Shown here: positions 38,446 through 47,813 of the stretch, in pieces | Position numbering within the stretch: the first letter of the stretch is position 1 | Layout: the number at the start of each line of letters is the position of its first letter | NCBI RefSeq assembly: GCF_937881195.1 | Contig: NZ_CALGFC010000017.1 | Coordinates: forward strand, 30,683 to 94,682 | Direction: 5' to 3' | DNA: 64,000 bases | From: an uncultured Methanobrevibacter sp. | Lineage (GTDB): Archaea > Methanobacteriota > Methanobacteria > Methanobacteriales > Methanobacteriaceae | Program-made: the position numbers and the translations under genes | The notes under the pieces: generated by a model | What the model was told of the DNA's origin: nothing | The model's database searches: none | Seen by the model: only the letters and a program-made list of their open reading frames with translations

Positions 38446-40254
38446 GTTAAGCCTCCATTAAATTAGATACTTAATGTACTTGCAGGGATAATTTATATTA
38501 TCTATGAACAATAATCTGTAGCTATATTTGATAATAAATTCTACAGATATCACAGATGGCAATGTAATTGCATAAATTATACTTGTAAATTTAATAAAAT
38601 TGCAAATGAGCCATTATATTTAATAACTAGATATATTTAATAATAATTAACAAATAATCTTCATAAATACCTATAATTTTTAAAATATGTTTTAAATTTA
38701 TATATTTTAAATTTTAATATTATATATTCCCTATTTTAGAAAATATACATATTTAAAACAATTATTAAGTGTATTAAGTATATTAAATACAGCAGATTCA
38801 TTATACAATACAATCAATATGCAAAAAAGAGCTTAGTAAGAATAACCAATAGATTAATTCCCTATTATTAAATATTTTATCTATATAGTTATATTAATTT
38901 TTATTTTATCATTTGATTTCAGATATATGACAATAAATATCAACAATATTAAATTAATATATTTTAATAATACTAAAATAATATAATCAATGATATTGTT
39001 AAATAATTAAATTAATAGAATATGATTAAATTAATTATTAATATTTAATAATTGACAATATCCACTTATATAACTTTATAGATCATGATTTTTATAATTG
39101 CATAATATAATAGTTTTAATCCATGTTTAGTTTCCTTAATTTTATTCAAAATGATTATCCCTGTATCAATTAAAAATCAATAATTATTATATTCTTAATC
39201 ATTTAATCTTTCAATTAATGATGTTTTTCTAAATATTACACCAAATTTAATATTTTAATTAATTATTATTTATTTAATTAATTATTTATTATAATTATTT
39301 TATAATTAGATATAATTTTATAATTATTTTCTATTTTATAATTATTTTATAAATATTTTTTAAAGAATATTAAATAAATAAATTAATTATTAAATATAAT
39401 GAATTGATATTAAGATTAATTTTTAAAAGATTTAATTTTTATTAAGCATTGACAGTCATATATGACATTACTTGTTGAATTAAACATTATTTTGTCATAT
39501 TTCCTATTAACATAGTTAAATTTATTTTAACTTATTATTGATTTATAATTTAAATTTTTGATAATTATTTAATAATTTAAAGCCCTGAATGAGCATATAA
39601 TGATTATGATTAGTATCTTGAATAATAATATATAACTACTAGTATATAAAATTGTATATTTAAAAATCATATCATATATTTAAAACTAAGCAGAATGAGG
39701 CATTTGTTGTTTTAATCCTTTCCAAGATTTTTTAAATTCATCATATTTTCCTATATTTTCCTATATTTTTCCATTTTTGAATATTTTTTCTTATTTTAAC
39801 TTTTTCACAATTATAGCTATTTTTTTATTAATATTATAATTTTTAAAAATATTTATATAAATTCTTAAAGAATTATAAATCCCAAATAATATTCTAAACT
39901 ATATCCAATAGTATATATAAAAAATAAAAAAATTTGTTATTAATTATTAAGATTCGGATAGAAATTATGGATTATAAAAAATATTGAGTCCATATTAGGA
40001 ATATGATTGGATTAAATTGAAAATATAATTAGATCAAATAAATTATAAAAAATATAACTATAAAAAAAGTATAGATATTAAAAAAATAAAATTGTAAAAT
40101 TGTTATTGTAAATAAATTTGTAAATAAATACTATTTAAAACAAATTATATTAATGATTAAAACAAAATAAAAATTAAAAATATATTATCTAAAAATGCTA
40201 TAAGAATAGTTAAATATTCTATAAATACGATTATATGGTTTAATAGGTGTTAAA
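38446..40254. other. 1.8-kb gene-poor region
   Basis: The longest spacer in the window. There is no open frame with a credible SD on either strand. Visible items: a perfect 8-bp inverted repeat (ATCTGTAG at 38514, CTACAGAT at 38541) close to dnaG; a 10-bp repeat of TTTTCCTATA around 39746-39768; and a stretch at 39686-39751 that reads on the minus strand as a plausible protein C-terminus (KKSWKGLKQQMPHSA then stop). No tRNA, rRNA or other known RNA was recognised. Confidence 0.5.
39686..39751 (-). pseudogene. possible remnant of a gene 3' end
   Basis: The minus strand reads GKYDEFKKSWKGLKQQ then MPHSA and a stop. This composition (Trp, His, Pro, charged helix) is unlike random AT-rich translation. 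The frame is closed by a stop just upstream, inside the 10-bp repeat, where slippage could have broken it. No homologue can be named; it may be coincidence. Confidence 0.2.
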
Positions 40255-41094
40255 ATGGGAAAATCAAAATTATCTGCAAAGTCATTATTAAATGAAATAT
40301 CATATAAAAAACATCTTAAAAATAAAAAAACAGTGATAATCAATGACCTAAAAATCTGTAAAGAAGATTTTAGAATCGAAAATTTAGATAATTTAGAATC
40401 AGAAAATTCTTATAAAACAAAAAAAGATAAAGAAAAAATTAAAGGGAAAAATCAAATCAAAAAAGATTTTGGATTTGAAAACCTTAAAAAACTTTTAGAT
40501 AATACTGCTTCATGCCAAATATCTGATGCATTGAATAAAATAACAAAAAGAAGTGGAGTATTAAATGGAATAAAATCAATAAATGGTAAAACTGCATATG
40601 GGAGAGTTATTACCGTTGAAAGTTCATCAGATGATTGGGGAACTTCATTATTGGGCATTGATGCTGCTAAAAAAGGAAATATAATTTTTATAAAAACTAA
40701 TGGAACTAGTTCTGCGGTTTGGGGAGAACTAACTTCAAGTTGTTCAGAAAAAAAAGGAATTAATGGGACTGTTATATGGGGAGCTGTAAGAGACATAAAT
40801 TTTGTTTCAGAATACAAATATCCTGTTTTTGCAAGGGAAACAATACCTAATGCAGGAAATGCCCTTGGTTTAGGAAAAATTAATATACCTATTAAAATAA
40901 GTGAAAATCCCGAAATAATAATTAAAAATGGAGACTTCATATTTGGTGATAAAAGTGGAGTTGTTCATGTACCACAAGAGCTCTTTTCAGAGGTAATGAT
41001 TAAAACTCTAGAAATAAAAATTAATGAAACAAATATAATTTCTGAAATAGAAAAAGGAAAACCTCTTTCCCAAATTGTTGGGCTTAAAAAATAA
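40255..41094 (+). CDS. RraA-family protein
   Basis: 279 residues. Residues about 75-265 form the RraA/aldolase-like trimer fold: TASCQISDALNK, GRVITVESSSDDWG, then the phosphate-site region GELTSSC and WGAVRDI with the family Arg-Asp pair. The first 70 residues are a lysine-rich extension absent from typical RraA. Members range from RNase E regulators to aldolases; in an archaeon lacking RNase E an enzymatic role is likelier, but the substrate is unknown. AGGTG is the SD. The UPF0104 gene follows after 28 bp, probably in one transcript. Confidence 0.85.
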   Translation: MGKSKLSAKSLLNEISYKKHLKNKKTVIINDLKICKEDFRIENLDNLESENSYKTKKDKEKIKGKNQIKKDFGFENLKKLLDNTASCQISDALNKITKRSGVLNGIKSINGKTAYGRVITVESSSDDWGTSLLGIDAAKKGNIIFIKTNGTSSAVWGELTSSCSEKKGINGTVIWGAVRDINFVSEYKYPVFARETIPNAGNALGLGKINIPIKISENPEIIIKNGDFIFGDKSGVVHVPQELFSEVMIKTLEIKINETNIISEIEKGKPLSQIVGLKK

Positions 41095-41122
41095 AATTAA
41101 TATTTGATAAAAGAGGATTCAA

Positions 41123-42358
41123 ATGACTTCTAAAAAATCTGATGAATTTTTTAAAGATTATAACTCAGAAATGAGAGAAGATGAAAAAATAATAAAAAAT
41201 AAAGAGACTGGGAAAGATAAAAAAATAATAAAAGATGAAAAAATTGAAAAAAATAATGAAATAAATAGTGAAAAAAATAATGAAAAAAATAAAAATGAAG
41301 ATGAAAATCAAGATATTTACTCTATAATTAGAGATAACAAAAAAAGCATAATTATCTCCTTTGCAATAGTATTTGGTCTTGTATTTACAATATTAATACT
41401 TGCAGGAATAAACGATGTAATAGATACTTTAAAAAAAACAAACTTGTGGATATTGGGACTTACTTTCATTATACAAACAATCGTGTATTTACTATGGGCA
41501 CTTAGGTGGAAAATTATATTAGATAAAATGGATCAGTCCCCCAAATTTATAAATGTTCTAGGCATATTAATGACAAGTATATTTGGAAACAATATAACAC
41601 CGGGATCAATAGGAGGAGAACCTCTTAGAGCATATGTACTTAAAGAATATAATAACACACCATTTGAAGTAGGTCTTGCTTCAACAATGGCAGATAGGGT
41701 GTTCGAACTGCTTCCATTCTTATTAATGTCAATATTAGCAGTTTTTGCACTTTTATCATGGCAATTAAATATTTTGTCAAAAACATTTTTAATATTGTTA
41801 ATATTAGTTACAATATTTGGGTTTTCACTTGTGATATATGCAGGAATAAATAAAACTGTTTCTGAAAAAATAGCCATGAAAATATTAAGTTGGGTACATC
41901 CTCTTGTTGAGAGATTAACAAAAAAAAGATATAATTTAGAAAATATAAAGGAAAAAGCATTATATTATATTAATAATTTTAATTCTAGTTTTACTATGAT
42001 AGTGGAAAACAAAATATTTTTTTTAGGTGCATTTCTTGCACTTTTAACATGGGGATTAGACTTATTTAATTCTTATTTATCATTCATAGCTATTGGTATA
42101 ACTCCACCATTAGCACCATTTATAACTATATTTACAATAGCCATATTATTATCTTTTTTACCACTATTACCAGGATCATTAGGAATTACTGAAATAATTA
42201 TGATAGCACTTTTTGTTCCCGTTGGAATAAGTGCAGATTATGTAATAGCTGCAAGTGCAATTGAAAGAATAGCATCATATATTTTTCCTACTATAATAGG
42301 ATTGATTACTGCAATTTATTATGGTAAGAAAATTGTTAATAATAATTCAACAACATAA
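41123..42358 (+). CDS. UPF0104 / flippase-like membrane protein
   Basis: 411 residues. The first 75 are Lys/Glu/Asn-rich and cytoplasmic. About eight membrane helices follow. The family motif GSIGGEPLRAYVL (around residue 157) and the LPLLPGSLGITEIIM segment identify the lysylphosphatidylglycerol-synthase membrane domain family (UPF0104), whose members move or modify lipids. The soluble synthase domain of bacterial MprF is absent. AGAGGATT is the SD. It is coupled to the RraA-like gene by a short spacer. The lipid handled is unknown. Confidence 0.88.
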   Translation: MTSKKSDEFFKDYNSEMREDEKIIKNKETGKDKKIIKDEKIEKNNEINSEKNNEKNKNEDENQDIYSIIRDNKKSIIISFAIVFGLVFTILILAGINDVIDTLKKTNLWILGLTFIIQTIVYLLWALRWKIILDKMDQSPKFINVLGILMTSIFGNNITPGSIGGEPLRAYVLKEYNNTPFEVGLASTMADRVFELLPFLLMSILAVFALLSWQLNILSKTFLILLILVTIFGFSLVIYAGINKTVSEKIAMKILSWVHPLVERLTKKRYNLENIKEKALYYINNFNSSFTMIVENKIFFLGAFLALLTWGLDLFNSYLSFIAIGITPPLAPFITIFTIAILLSFLPLLPGSLGITEIIMIALFVPVGISADYVIAASAIERIASYIFPTIIGLITAIYYGKKIVNNNSTT

Positions 42359-42690
42359 TATTTAAAATTAAAAAAAATATTAATCAACAAATCAATTATG
42401 TAAAAAATGTATAATAAGATTAATAAAAATTTATTTAAAATTAATAAAAATATATTAATTATTTTAAACTTATTATAAAAAAAATATTAATTATTCTGAA
42501 CTTATTATAAAAAAAATATAGATATTATAAAAAAATGTTATACAATATCTATTTTTTTAAAAATATATTAAAAAAATAACTTTTTTTTAAGATATGGCAT
42601 AGAAAGATTTTTATAATATTTTATCCAATTATTATATGCTGTAAAATTAAATATAATTCAAAATTAAGAAAAATAAATGGAGGAAATATA
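42359..42690. repeat. spacer with 32-bp tandem repeat
   Basis: Two near-identical units start at 42454 and 42486 (ATTAATTATT, then ACTTATTATAAAAAAAAT). The rest of this 332-bp spacer before bioY is AT-rich, and no biotin operator could be recognised. Confidence 0.65.
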
Positions 42691-43302
42691 ATGAATATTA
42701 ATATTGAATCTTATTATTATATAAGGGAGAATATTTTTGGTAAAATTCAAAAAGCTAGTAATGTAGAAAAAATAGCTATGGCTGTTTTAATGGCATGTTT
42801 AACTGGAATATTAGCTCAAATTATAATCCCCCTACCTTGGACACCAGTACCAATAACTGGACAAACCCTCGGAGTGTTAGTGTCTGGTTTGTTCCTTGGA
42901 AAAAGATTTGGTGTTTTGAGTCAAATTATATATATAATTGCAGGGATCTTAGGTGTAAGTTGGTTTGCTGAAATGAGTAGTGGTTTAGATATTTTCTTAG
43001 GATCAACATGCGGGTATTTTATTGGTTTTATACTTGCTGCTGCATTGATTGGATATATTGCAGAAAAATATGCTGACAGCAGAAATTTTAAGAAAATGTT
43101 TGGATTAATGTTAGTAGCTAACTTTGGTTGTATTTATATTCCTGGTTTAATTGGATTAGGAGTTTGGTTATACTTTACCCAAGGTGCTTTCCCAGATATT
43201 GTAACTTTGATAATGATGGGTCTTGCTCCATTTATAATTGGAGATATATTTAAAGTTGGAATTGCTGCTGGAGTATCAAAAGTAGCTTTACCAAAACAAT
43301 AA
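42691..43302 (+). CDS. bioY: biotin transporter substrate-binding subunit BioY
   Basis: 203 residues with six membrane helices. BioY signatures: PLPWTPVPITGQTLGVLVSG, GLFLGKRFG, the gate region FLGSTCGYFIGF and the C-terminal FIIGDIFKVGIAAG. BioY is the S component of an ECF-type biotin importer; the ATPase and T component are not encoded nearby, so it may share them or work alone. A strong TGGAGG SD lies before the ATG. A perfect hairpin at the stop ends the transcript. Biotin is needed here for pyruvate carboxylase (established for methanogens). Confidence 0.94.
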   Translation: MNINIESYYYIRENIFGKIQKASNVEKIAMAVLMACLTGILAQIIIPLPWTPVPITGQTLGVLVSGLFLGKRFGVLSQIIYIIAGILGVSWFAEMSSGLDIFLGSTCGYFIGFILAAALIGYIAEKYADSRNFKKMFGLMLVANFGCIYIPGLIGLGVWLYFTQGAFPDIVTLIMMGLAPFIIGDIFKVGIAAGVSKVALPKQ

Positions 43303-43335
43303 TCATCATTATTGATGATTATTAATAATTATTTA
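43298..43335 (+). terminator. bioY terminator hairpin
   Basis: AATAATCATCA (43298-43308) and TGATGATTATT (43313-43323) form a perfect 11-bp stem with a 4-nt loop. It overlaps the bioY stop codon and is followed by T-rich DNA. Confidence 0.65.
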
Positions 43336-43638
43336 TAATTATTTTTTAATTATAAAAAATTTTCATCTTTTATAATTTTTGAGAAATAAGTATTATTTTA
43401 TATAACTAATACAATTAATTATTAAAAATATAAAATAAATATAAAATAAAATTATGTGATCTTTATCTAAAAAATATATTTATTGCTACTTTTAAATAAG
43501 ATTTATCAAATTTATCATTATTTGGTGTTTATATTCATTAATATTTATGATTTTTTAATATTAGAGCCAATATTAAATTATTATATTAATAATATATTAT
43601 TTTAATCTTAATAATTATACTTATATATTAGGAAAACT
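43324..43638. other. AT-rich spacer
   Basis: About 315 bp between the bioY hairpin and the DUF1284 gene. No gene or repeat was seen. Confidence 0.45.
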
Positions 43639-44118
43639 ATGATTAAAAAAAAAATTATACATCTACGTGGACATCATATACTCTGTTTACAAGGATATCA
43701 AGGATATGGATATGATGAAAACTTTAAAAATAATATGGAAAAAATTATTTCTAAATTAAATGATGAAAATTCCAATACTAAAGTGATTCTAACCGAATCT
43801 GCAGATGATATATGTAAATTTTGCCCAAAATTAAAAGGTGAAATGTGTATTGGTGATTTAGAATCTCATGAAAATTACACTAAAGAAGAAATTAAGAAAA
43901 TTGAAATTAGCTCATTAATATCAAATAATAATCAAAAAATTGAAAATATGGATTCAAAAGTTTTAAAAATAGCAAAAATAAAAAAAGAAAAAGAATACGA
44001 ATTTTCCGAAATTATTTATCGTGCTAATAATTCTTTAAAATACTTAAATGATGCCAAAAATATTTGTGGAGATTGTAAGTGGATAGATAAATGCTTGTGG
44101 TATCAATCAAGACAATAA
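43639..44118 (+). CDS. DUF1284 cysteine-rich protein
   Basis: 159 residues. The N-terminal LRGHHILCLQGYQGYGYDENF is the DUF1284 hallmark. Seven cysteines (16, 59, 62, 70, 143, 146, 152) occur in CKFCP, GEMC and CGDCKWIDKC, consistent with an iron-sulfur cluster or zinc site. The middle third is lysine-rich. The family is common in anaerobes and uncharacterised. AGGAAAAC precedes the ATG. It is probably monocistronic; the next gene is a tRNA. Confidence 0.85.
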   Translation: MIKKKIIHLRGHHILCLQGYQGYGYDENFKNNMEKIISKLNDENSNTKVILTESADDICKFCPKLKGEMCIGDLESHENYTKEEIKKIEISSLISNNNQKIENMDSKVLKIAKIKKEKEYEFSEIIYRANNSLKYLNDAKNICGDCKWIDKCLWYQSRQ

Positions 44119-44195
44119 TTATCAATATTATAAAATAAAGTTAATAATAAAATATATAAAAATAATAAAAATTTTAAATATTTATGTCGAAACCA

Positions 44196-44222
44196 ATACA
44201 TTTAAATATAACTTCAATTAAA
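44196..44222 (+). promoter_or_regulatory. candidate promoter of tRNA-Gln
   Basis: CGAAACC followed by TTTAAATATAA (near 44201-44212) resembles an archaeal BRE plus TATA box on the same strand, about 55 bp before the mature tRNA. It would imply a short 5' leader to be removed by RNase P. Confidence 0.4.
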
Positions 44223-44265
44223 GTAAAATTGCTGTAATTGTATGTAATTACAAATCAGTATATAT

Positions 44266-44337
44266 AGTCCCGTAGGGTAGTGGTAATCCTTCTAGGCTTT
44301 GGACCCGGAGACGGCGGTTCGACTCCGCTCGGGACTA
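44266..44337 (+). tRNA. tRNA-Gln (anticodon TTG)
   Basis: A complete 72-nt cloverleaf, far more GC-rich than its surroundings. Acceptor AGTCCCG pairs with CGGGACT, with discriminator A and no encoded CCA. The D stem is GGGT/ATCC. The anticodon loop CTTTGGA gives TTG for glutamine codon CAA (and CAG by wobble). The T stem GGCGG/CCGCT encloses TTCGACT. The anticodon stem CTAGG/CCCGG has an A-C mismatch at its middle pair. No intron. In methanogens this tRNA is charged through Glu-tRNA(Gln) and GatDE (established knowledge). A T-rich tract follows. Confidence 0.97.
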
Positions 44338-44814
44338 TCTTATTTTTATTATTTTTAAAAGCATATTATAAAAATTAAATGAAGGATATTATTTTTCATA
44401 CATAATTACTAATTTTATACAATAAAATAATGATTATTTTTTATAATGATATATTTATAAAATTTATTTTCTTCATGCATTGAAAATAAAAGTATAAAAA
44501 ATCTAATATAAAAAATTTAATAAATAATATATCAAATTGAAATTATATAATTTAATATGTTTTTTATCCTAATTTTTAAGTTATATACAAATTATTAATT
44601 TATATAATTTATAATTATAATTATCATTATTTTATTATAATTGTTAAATTAATATAATTACTAAAATTATATTAACAGAATTAATAATTATTAATTTCAT
44701 GATTATTTATTTATTGTTAAATATTAAAACAAATAATTATTAACTTAGATTAAATATTAAATTAATAATTAAAGTAAATTAAAAAAAAAACTAACATGAA
44801 AGAATGGTGCAATA
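44338..44814. other. AT-rich spacer after tRNA-Gln
   Basis: 477 bp. T-rich 44338-44358 may be the tRNA terminator. Nothing else is recognised before the GGTG SD of the ATP-grasp gene. Confidence 0.5.
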
Positions 44815-46134
44815 ATGAAAAAATTGCTGATAATGGGAGTTAATACTCGAGAATTAGTAAAATCTAGTTTAAGATTACCTCATGAAACTTATTCAGTGAG
44901 TTATTATTCTACTTTTGATTTTAAACCTCCACATAAAGAGAAACACATTTTAAAACAAGGCAAAGGGATTTCTTGTGGAATTTTTGAAGAAAAATATGAT
45001 CCTAATAAATTATTAGAATTATCTGAAGATTTTCTAGAAGAAGTGGATAATATAATCTTATCATCCGGTATTTCTATCGATGATTTCACAGGACCCTTTA
45101 AAAGATATAAAAAAAAAATAATAGGTAATCATGAAGTTAATAATATTGAAGATAAATACAAATTTTATAAAAAAATAAAAAATGAATATAATACTCCAAA
45201 AACTTTTAAGATAAAAAACAATAATGATGAAGAAGAATTATATGGAGAAATAATTGAAATAATTAAACAACATGAAGATTTAAAATTTATTATGAAACCC
45301 CTTCAAGGATCTGGAGGGTATGGAATTAATTATATAAAATATAATGTAGAAACTAAAGATAAAATAAACGAAACTACTAAAAAGAAAGACAATATTTTAG
45401 ATAATGAATATGAATTGAATAATTATAAAAATTGCAAAAAGTGTGATTTAATACTTCAAGAATACATAGAAGGAATTAGTATTAGTTCATCACTTTTATC
45501 TACAAAAAATGAAGTTAAAAGTATCATAATTAGTAGAATGCTTACAGAAACTGATTTTGGTCTTGAAAAAAAGTTTAAATATTGTGGAAACATAGTTCCA
45601 TTTAATAGCATATCTTTTGATAATAATTTACTACTAAAGCAAAACGATTATAATATTAGTGAGAATACTATTAACAATATATCTGAGAATTTAATCGCAA
45701 AATTTAACTTAATTGGTTCCAATGGAATAGATATGATTCTAAATAAAAAATTAGATAGTGAACCATGGATAATTGAAATTAACCCACGGTTACAAGGTAC
45801 TTATGAATGTGTAGAAGAATTATTAAATATAAATCTTTTAGAAGGTCATTTAAAAGCTTGTGAGGGAGAATTAATAAAAATCCCAAAAGTACCTGAAAAT
45901 TATTATTCAATTAAGAGAGTTCTTTATTCAAAAGATAGGATTGTTGTTGGAGATATTAGTAATATAAATTATGTTTATGATATACCCTATAAAGGAGTCA
46001 TTATAGAAAAAGATGAACCACTAATAACAATAAAAACTCCTAGCAATAAAGTAGCAAATTGTGAAAAAATTATTGAAAATACAATTGAAAAAGTTAGAAA
46101 AGAATTATATCCCATAAAAGATGACAAAATATAA
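44815..46134 (+). CDS. ATP-grasp carboligase-like protein (COG2232-type)
   Basis: 439 residues. The N-terminal Rossmann-like domain starts LLIMGVNTRELVKSSLR. The ATP-grasp domain has the glycine loop KPLQGSGGYGINY (from about residue 162) and the metal-binding end EPWIIEINPRLQGTYEC (from about residue 318), followed by a C-terminal beta domain. These enzymes join a carboxylate to an amine or thiol via an acyl phosphate. This archaeal group has no assigned substrate that I can name with confidence. An Asn/Lys-rich insertion lies at about residues 178-215. It appears monocistronic. Confidence 0.82.
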   Translation: MKKLLIMGVNTRELVKSSLRLPHETYSVSYYSTFDFKPPHKEKHILKQGKGISCGIFEEKYDPNKLLELSEDFLEEVDNIILSSGISIDDFTGPFKRYKKKIIGNHEVNNIEDKYKFYKKIKNEYNTPKTFKIKNNNDEEELYGEIIEIIKQHEDLKFIMKPLQGSGGYGINYIKYNVETKDKINETTKKKDNILDNEYELNNYKNCKKCDLILQEYIEGISISSSLLSTKNEVKSIIISRMLTETDFGLEKKFKYCGNIVPFNSISFDNNLLLKQNDYNISENTINNISENLIAKFNLIGSNGIDMILNKKLDSEPWIIEINPRLQGTYECVEELLNINLLEGHLKACEGELIKIPKVPENYYSIKRVLYSKDRIVVGDISNINYVYDIPYKGVIIEKDEPLITIKTPSNKVANCEKIIENTIEKVRKELYPIKDDKI

Positions 46135-46309
46135 AAAAATAGATAAAAAATAGTATAAATAAAAATATAACAGAAATTAAAAAATGTAAAATAATAATAA
46201 TAATTAAAAATATAAAAATAAATAAAAATAATACTAAAAATAAATAATTATATTAAAAATCCTGAAAATGATAAAACTAAAAACGAAATAAGAAAAAAAT
46301 ATTTTTTAA

Positions 46310-46459
46310 TTAAATTACCCCAACAAGGATTAATATAAATAATATTGTACCAATTGTTAATAATATTGTTGTAAGTATCATAGCACCAGTTGCTAATAAG
46401 TACAATTTTGCTTTTCTATCAGGATCTTTAAAATATTGATCAAAAGGGTCTCTTCTCAT
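46310..46459 (-). CDS. 49-residue single-helix membrane protein downstream of the ATP synthase genes
   Basis: A small open frame: MRRDPFDQYFKDPDRKAK, then a hydrophobic stretch of about 30 residues to the stop. The polar, charged N-terminus and a clean single membrane helix look like a real protein rather than random AT-rich translation. The SD is weak (AAGTG). It lies on the same strand, 205 bp after the DUF22 gene, but beyond a terminator-like hairpin, so it is probably transcribed separately. Function unknown. Confidence 0.65.
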   Translation of the reverse strand: MRRDPFDQYFKDPDRKAKLYLLATGAMILTTILLTIGTILFILILVGVI

Positions 46460-46621
46460 ATTTACACTTAATACATTAATAATAAATAAATTAGATTAAA
46501 TAAATAATTAAAATAACAAGAACTTAAAAAAATTATATTAAATTATACATTAATAAAAAAAATTTGGTTTTAATAAACATAATATTAATTTTAAACTTAA
46601 AAAAAATAATAAAATAAGATA

Positions 46622-46669
46622 AAAAATATTCAAAAGATAAGTATTATCTAAATAATTAATTTACTTATC
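46622..46669 (-). terminator. terminator of the ATP synthase operon
   Basis: A perfect 8-bp inverted repeat, GATAAGTA at 46636-46643 and TACTTATC at 46662-46669, overlaps the stop codon of the DUF22 gene. On the minus strand it is followed by T-rich DNA. Confidence 0.45.
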
Positions 46670-47060
46670 CTAATAAAGTATTGATTATCTTTACAGGAAG
46701 CAAGGATAAAAACCCTAAAAGATCTCCTTTTTCGATTTTACCATTATCTACAACCACAAAAGCTGCACGATTAACTGTTTTATCCATAGATAATGGAATA
46801 TGTGCATCTGAACCAACAGCTATTGGGTGGCCATACCTATTAGCCGCATATCCACCAATAACCACGACATATTTAGCAGGAATATCAATTTCTTTAATTT
46901 TTATTGAAACAGATTTGCCTTCTTCTAAATCAACATCTTCATCAGCTACTATAACTCTTGATAAAACAGGAATATCTCCCATTTCAAGATCCATCTTTCC
47001 AGCTTTTGAATGTTCAGTTTCTCTCTTGAATTCTCCAACTGGGTTTAAGATTCTAACCAT
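46665..47060 (-). CDS. DUF22-like protein, last gene of the ATP synthase operon
   Basis: 131 residues, all soluble and beta-rich, with EEGKSVSIKIKEIDIPAKYVVVIGGYAANRYGHPIAVG as central features (shown here only in part: GGYAANRYGHPIAVG is the most conserved-looking). It is provisionally placed in the archaeal DUF22 family. AGGGG is the SD, and only 17 bp separate it from ahaD, so it is co-transcribed with the ATP synthase. A role in assembly or regulation of the enzyme is an inference from position alone. Confidence 0.65.
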   Translation of the reverse strand: MVRILNPVGEFKRETEHSKAGKMDLEMGDIPVLSRVIVADEDVDLEEGKSVSIKIKEIDIPAKYVVVIGGYAANRYGHPIAVGSDAHIPLSMDKTVNRAAFVVVDNGKIEKGDLLGFLSLLPVKIINTLLG

Positions 47061-47077
47061 TAAAAATCCCCTACTTC

Positions 47078-47722
47078 TTATTGATCCGCTTCAATTGTAG
47101 ATTTAATCATCTTCAATCGAACAAAATTTTCTCTTTCCATCTCTTGAAGTCTCATTTCAATAGATTTAACTGTGTTCTTTAATTTTGGAATCATGATATG
47201 TTCTAAAGCATTTACACGACGTTTTGTTGACTCAATCTCAGCAGCCAATAAATATATTGTCTTTTCAATCTCACCAAGTTCTATAATTAAAGAAAGAGAT
47301 TCCTCAAATTTTTTAGCTGCTTCATCCAATCTAACAGAAGTATCTGCAAAACTGTAACCCCTATCAACCAATGTTCTTTCTTCCATTTTAGATTCCATTA
47401 CAGGAACAACAACTCCCATAATACTTCTAGAATCAATGTCAACATCGATAGATTCTTTTACAGATAAAGCAGATTTTTGGACTGCTAAATCACCCATAAC
47501 AACTTGAGCGGCAGTTAAATCTTCGAAAGCACTTTTAAGAGTATCTTCAACTTTTCCACGGGACCCCTTAACTCTATCCAAAATATCAAAAAACTCTTTA
47601 ATTAATGCATCACGCTTTTCTTTAAGTAAGCTATGACCTTTAACAGCAAGTTTTTCCCTATCTTTAAGCTTTAAAAGCTCCATTCGAGTAGGATTAATCC
47701 CTTCCATTGTTTCTTGTGCCAT
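47078..47722 (-). CDS. ahaD: A-type ATP synthase subunit D
   Basis: 214 residues, mostly two long helices that make the central rotor shaft within the A3B3 head. Family features include the N-terminal GINPTRMELLKLKDREKLA and the C-terminal RRVNALEHIMIPKLKNTVK. It transmits rotation between the membrane ring and the catalytic head together with F and C. A strong AGGAGG SD is present. It is separated from ahaB by 91 bp, the only gap over 20 bp in the K-to-D part of the operon. Confidence 0.96.
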   Translation of the reverse strand: MAQETMEGINPTRMELLKLKDREKLAVKGHSLLKEKRDALIKEFFDILDRVKGSRGKVEDTLKSAFEDLTAAQVVMGDLAVQKSALSVKESIDVDIDSRSIMGVVVPVMESKMEERTLVDRGYSFADTSVRLDEAAKKFEESLSLIIELGEIEKTIYLLAAEIESTKRRVNALEHIMIPKLKNTVKSIEMRLQEMERENFVRLKMIKSTIEADQ

Positions 47723-47813
47723 TTTATCCTCCTAAATCAAGGATTATAAATACAAATGATAATAAAAAATAATATTAAAAAATTAAACAAATAATTGTTT
47801 AATAAATCTAATA

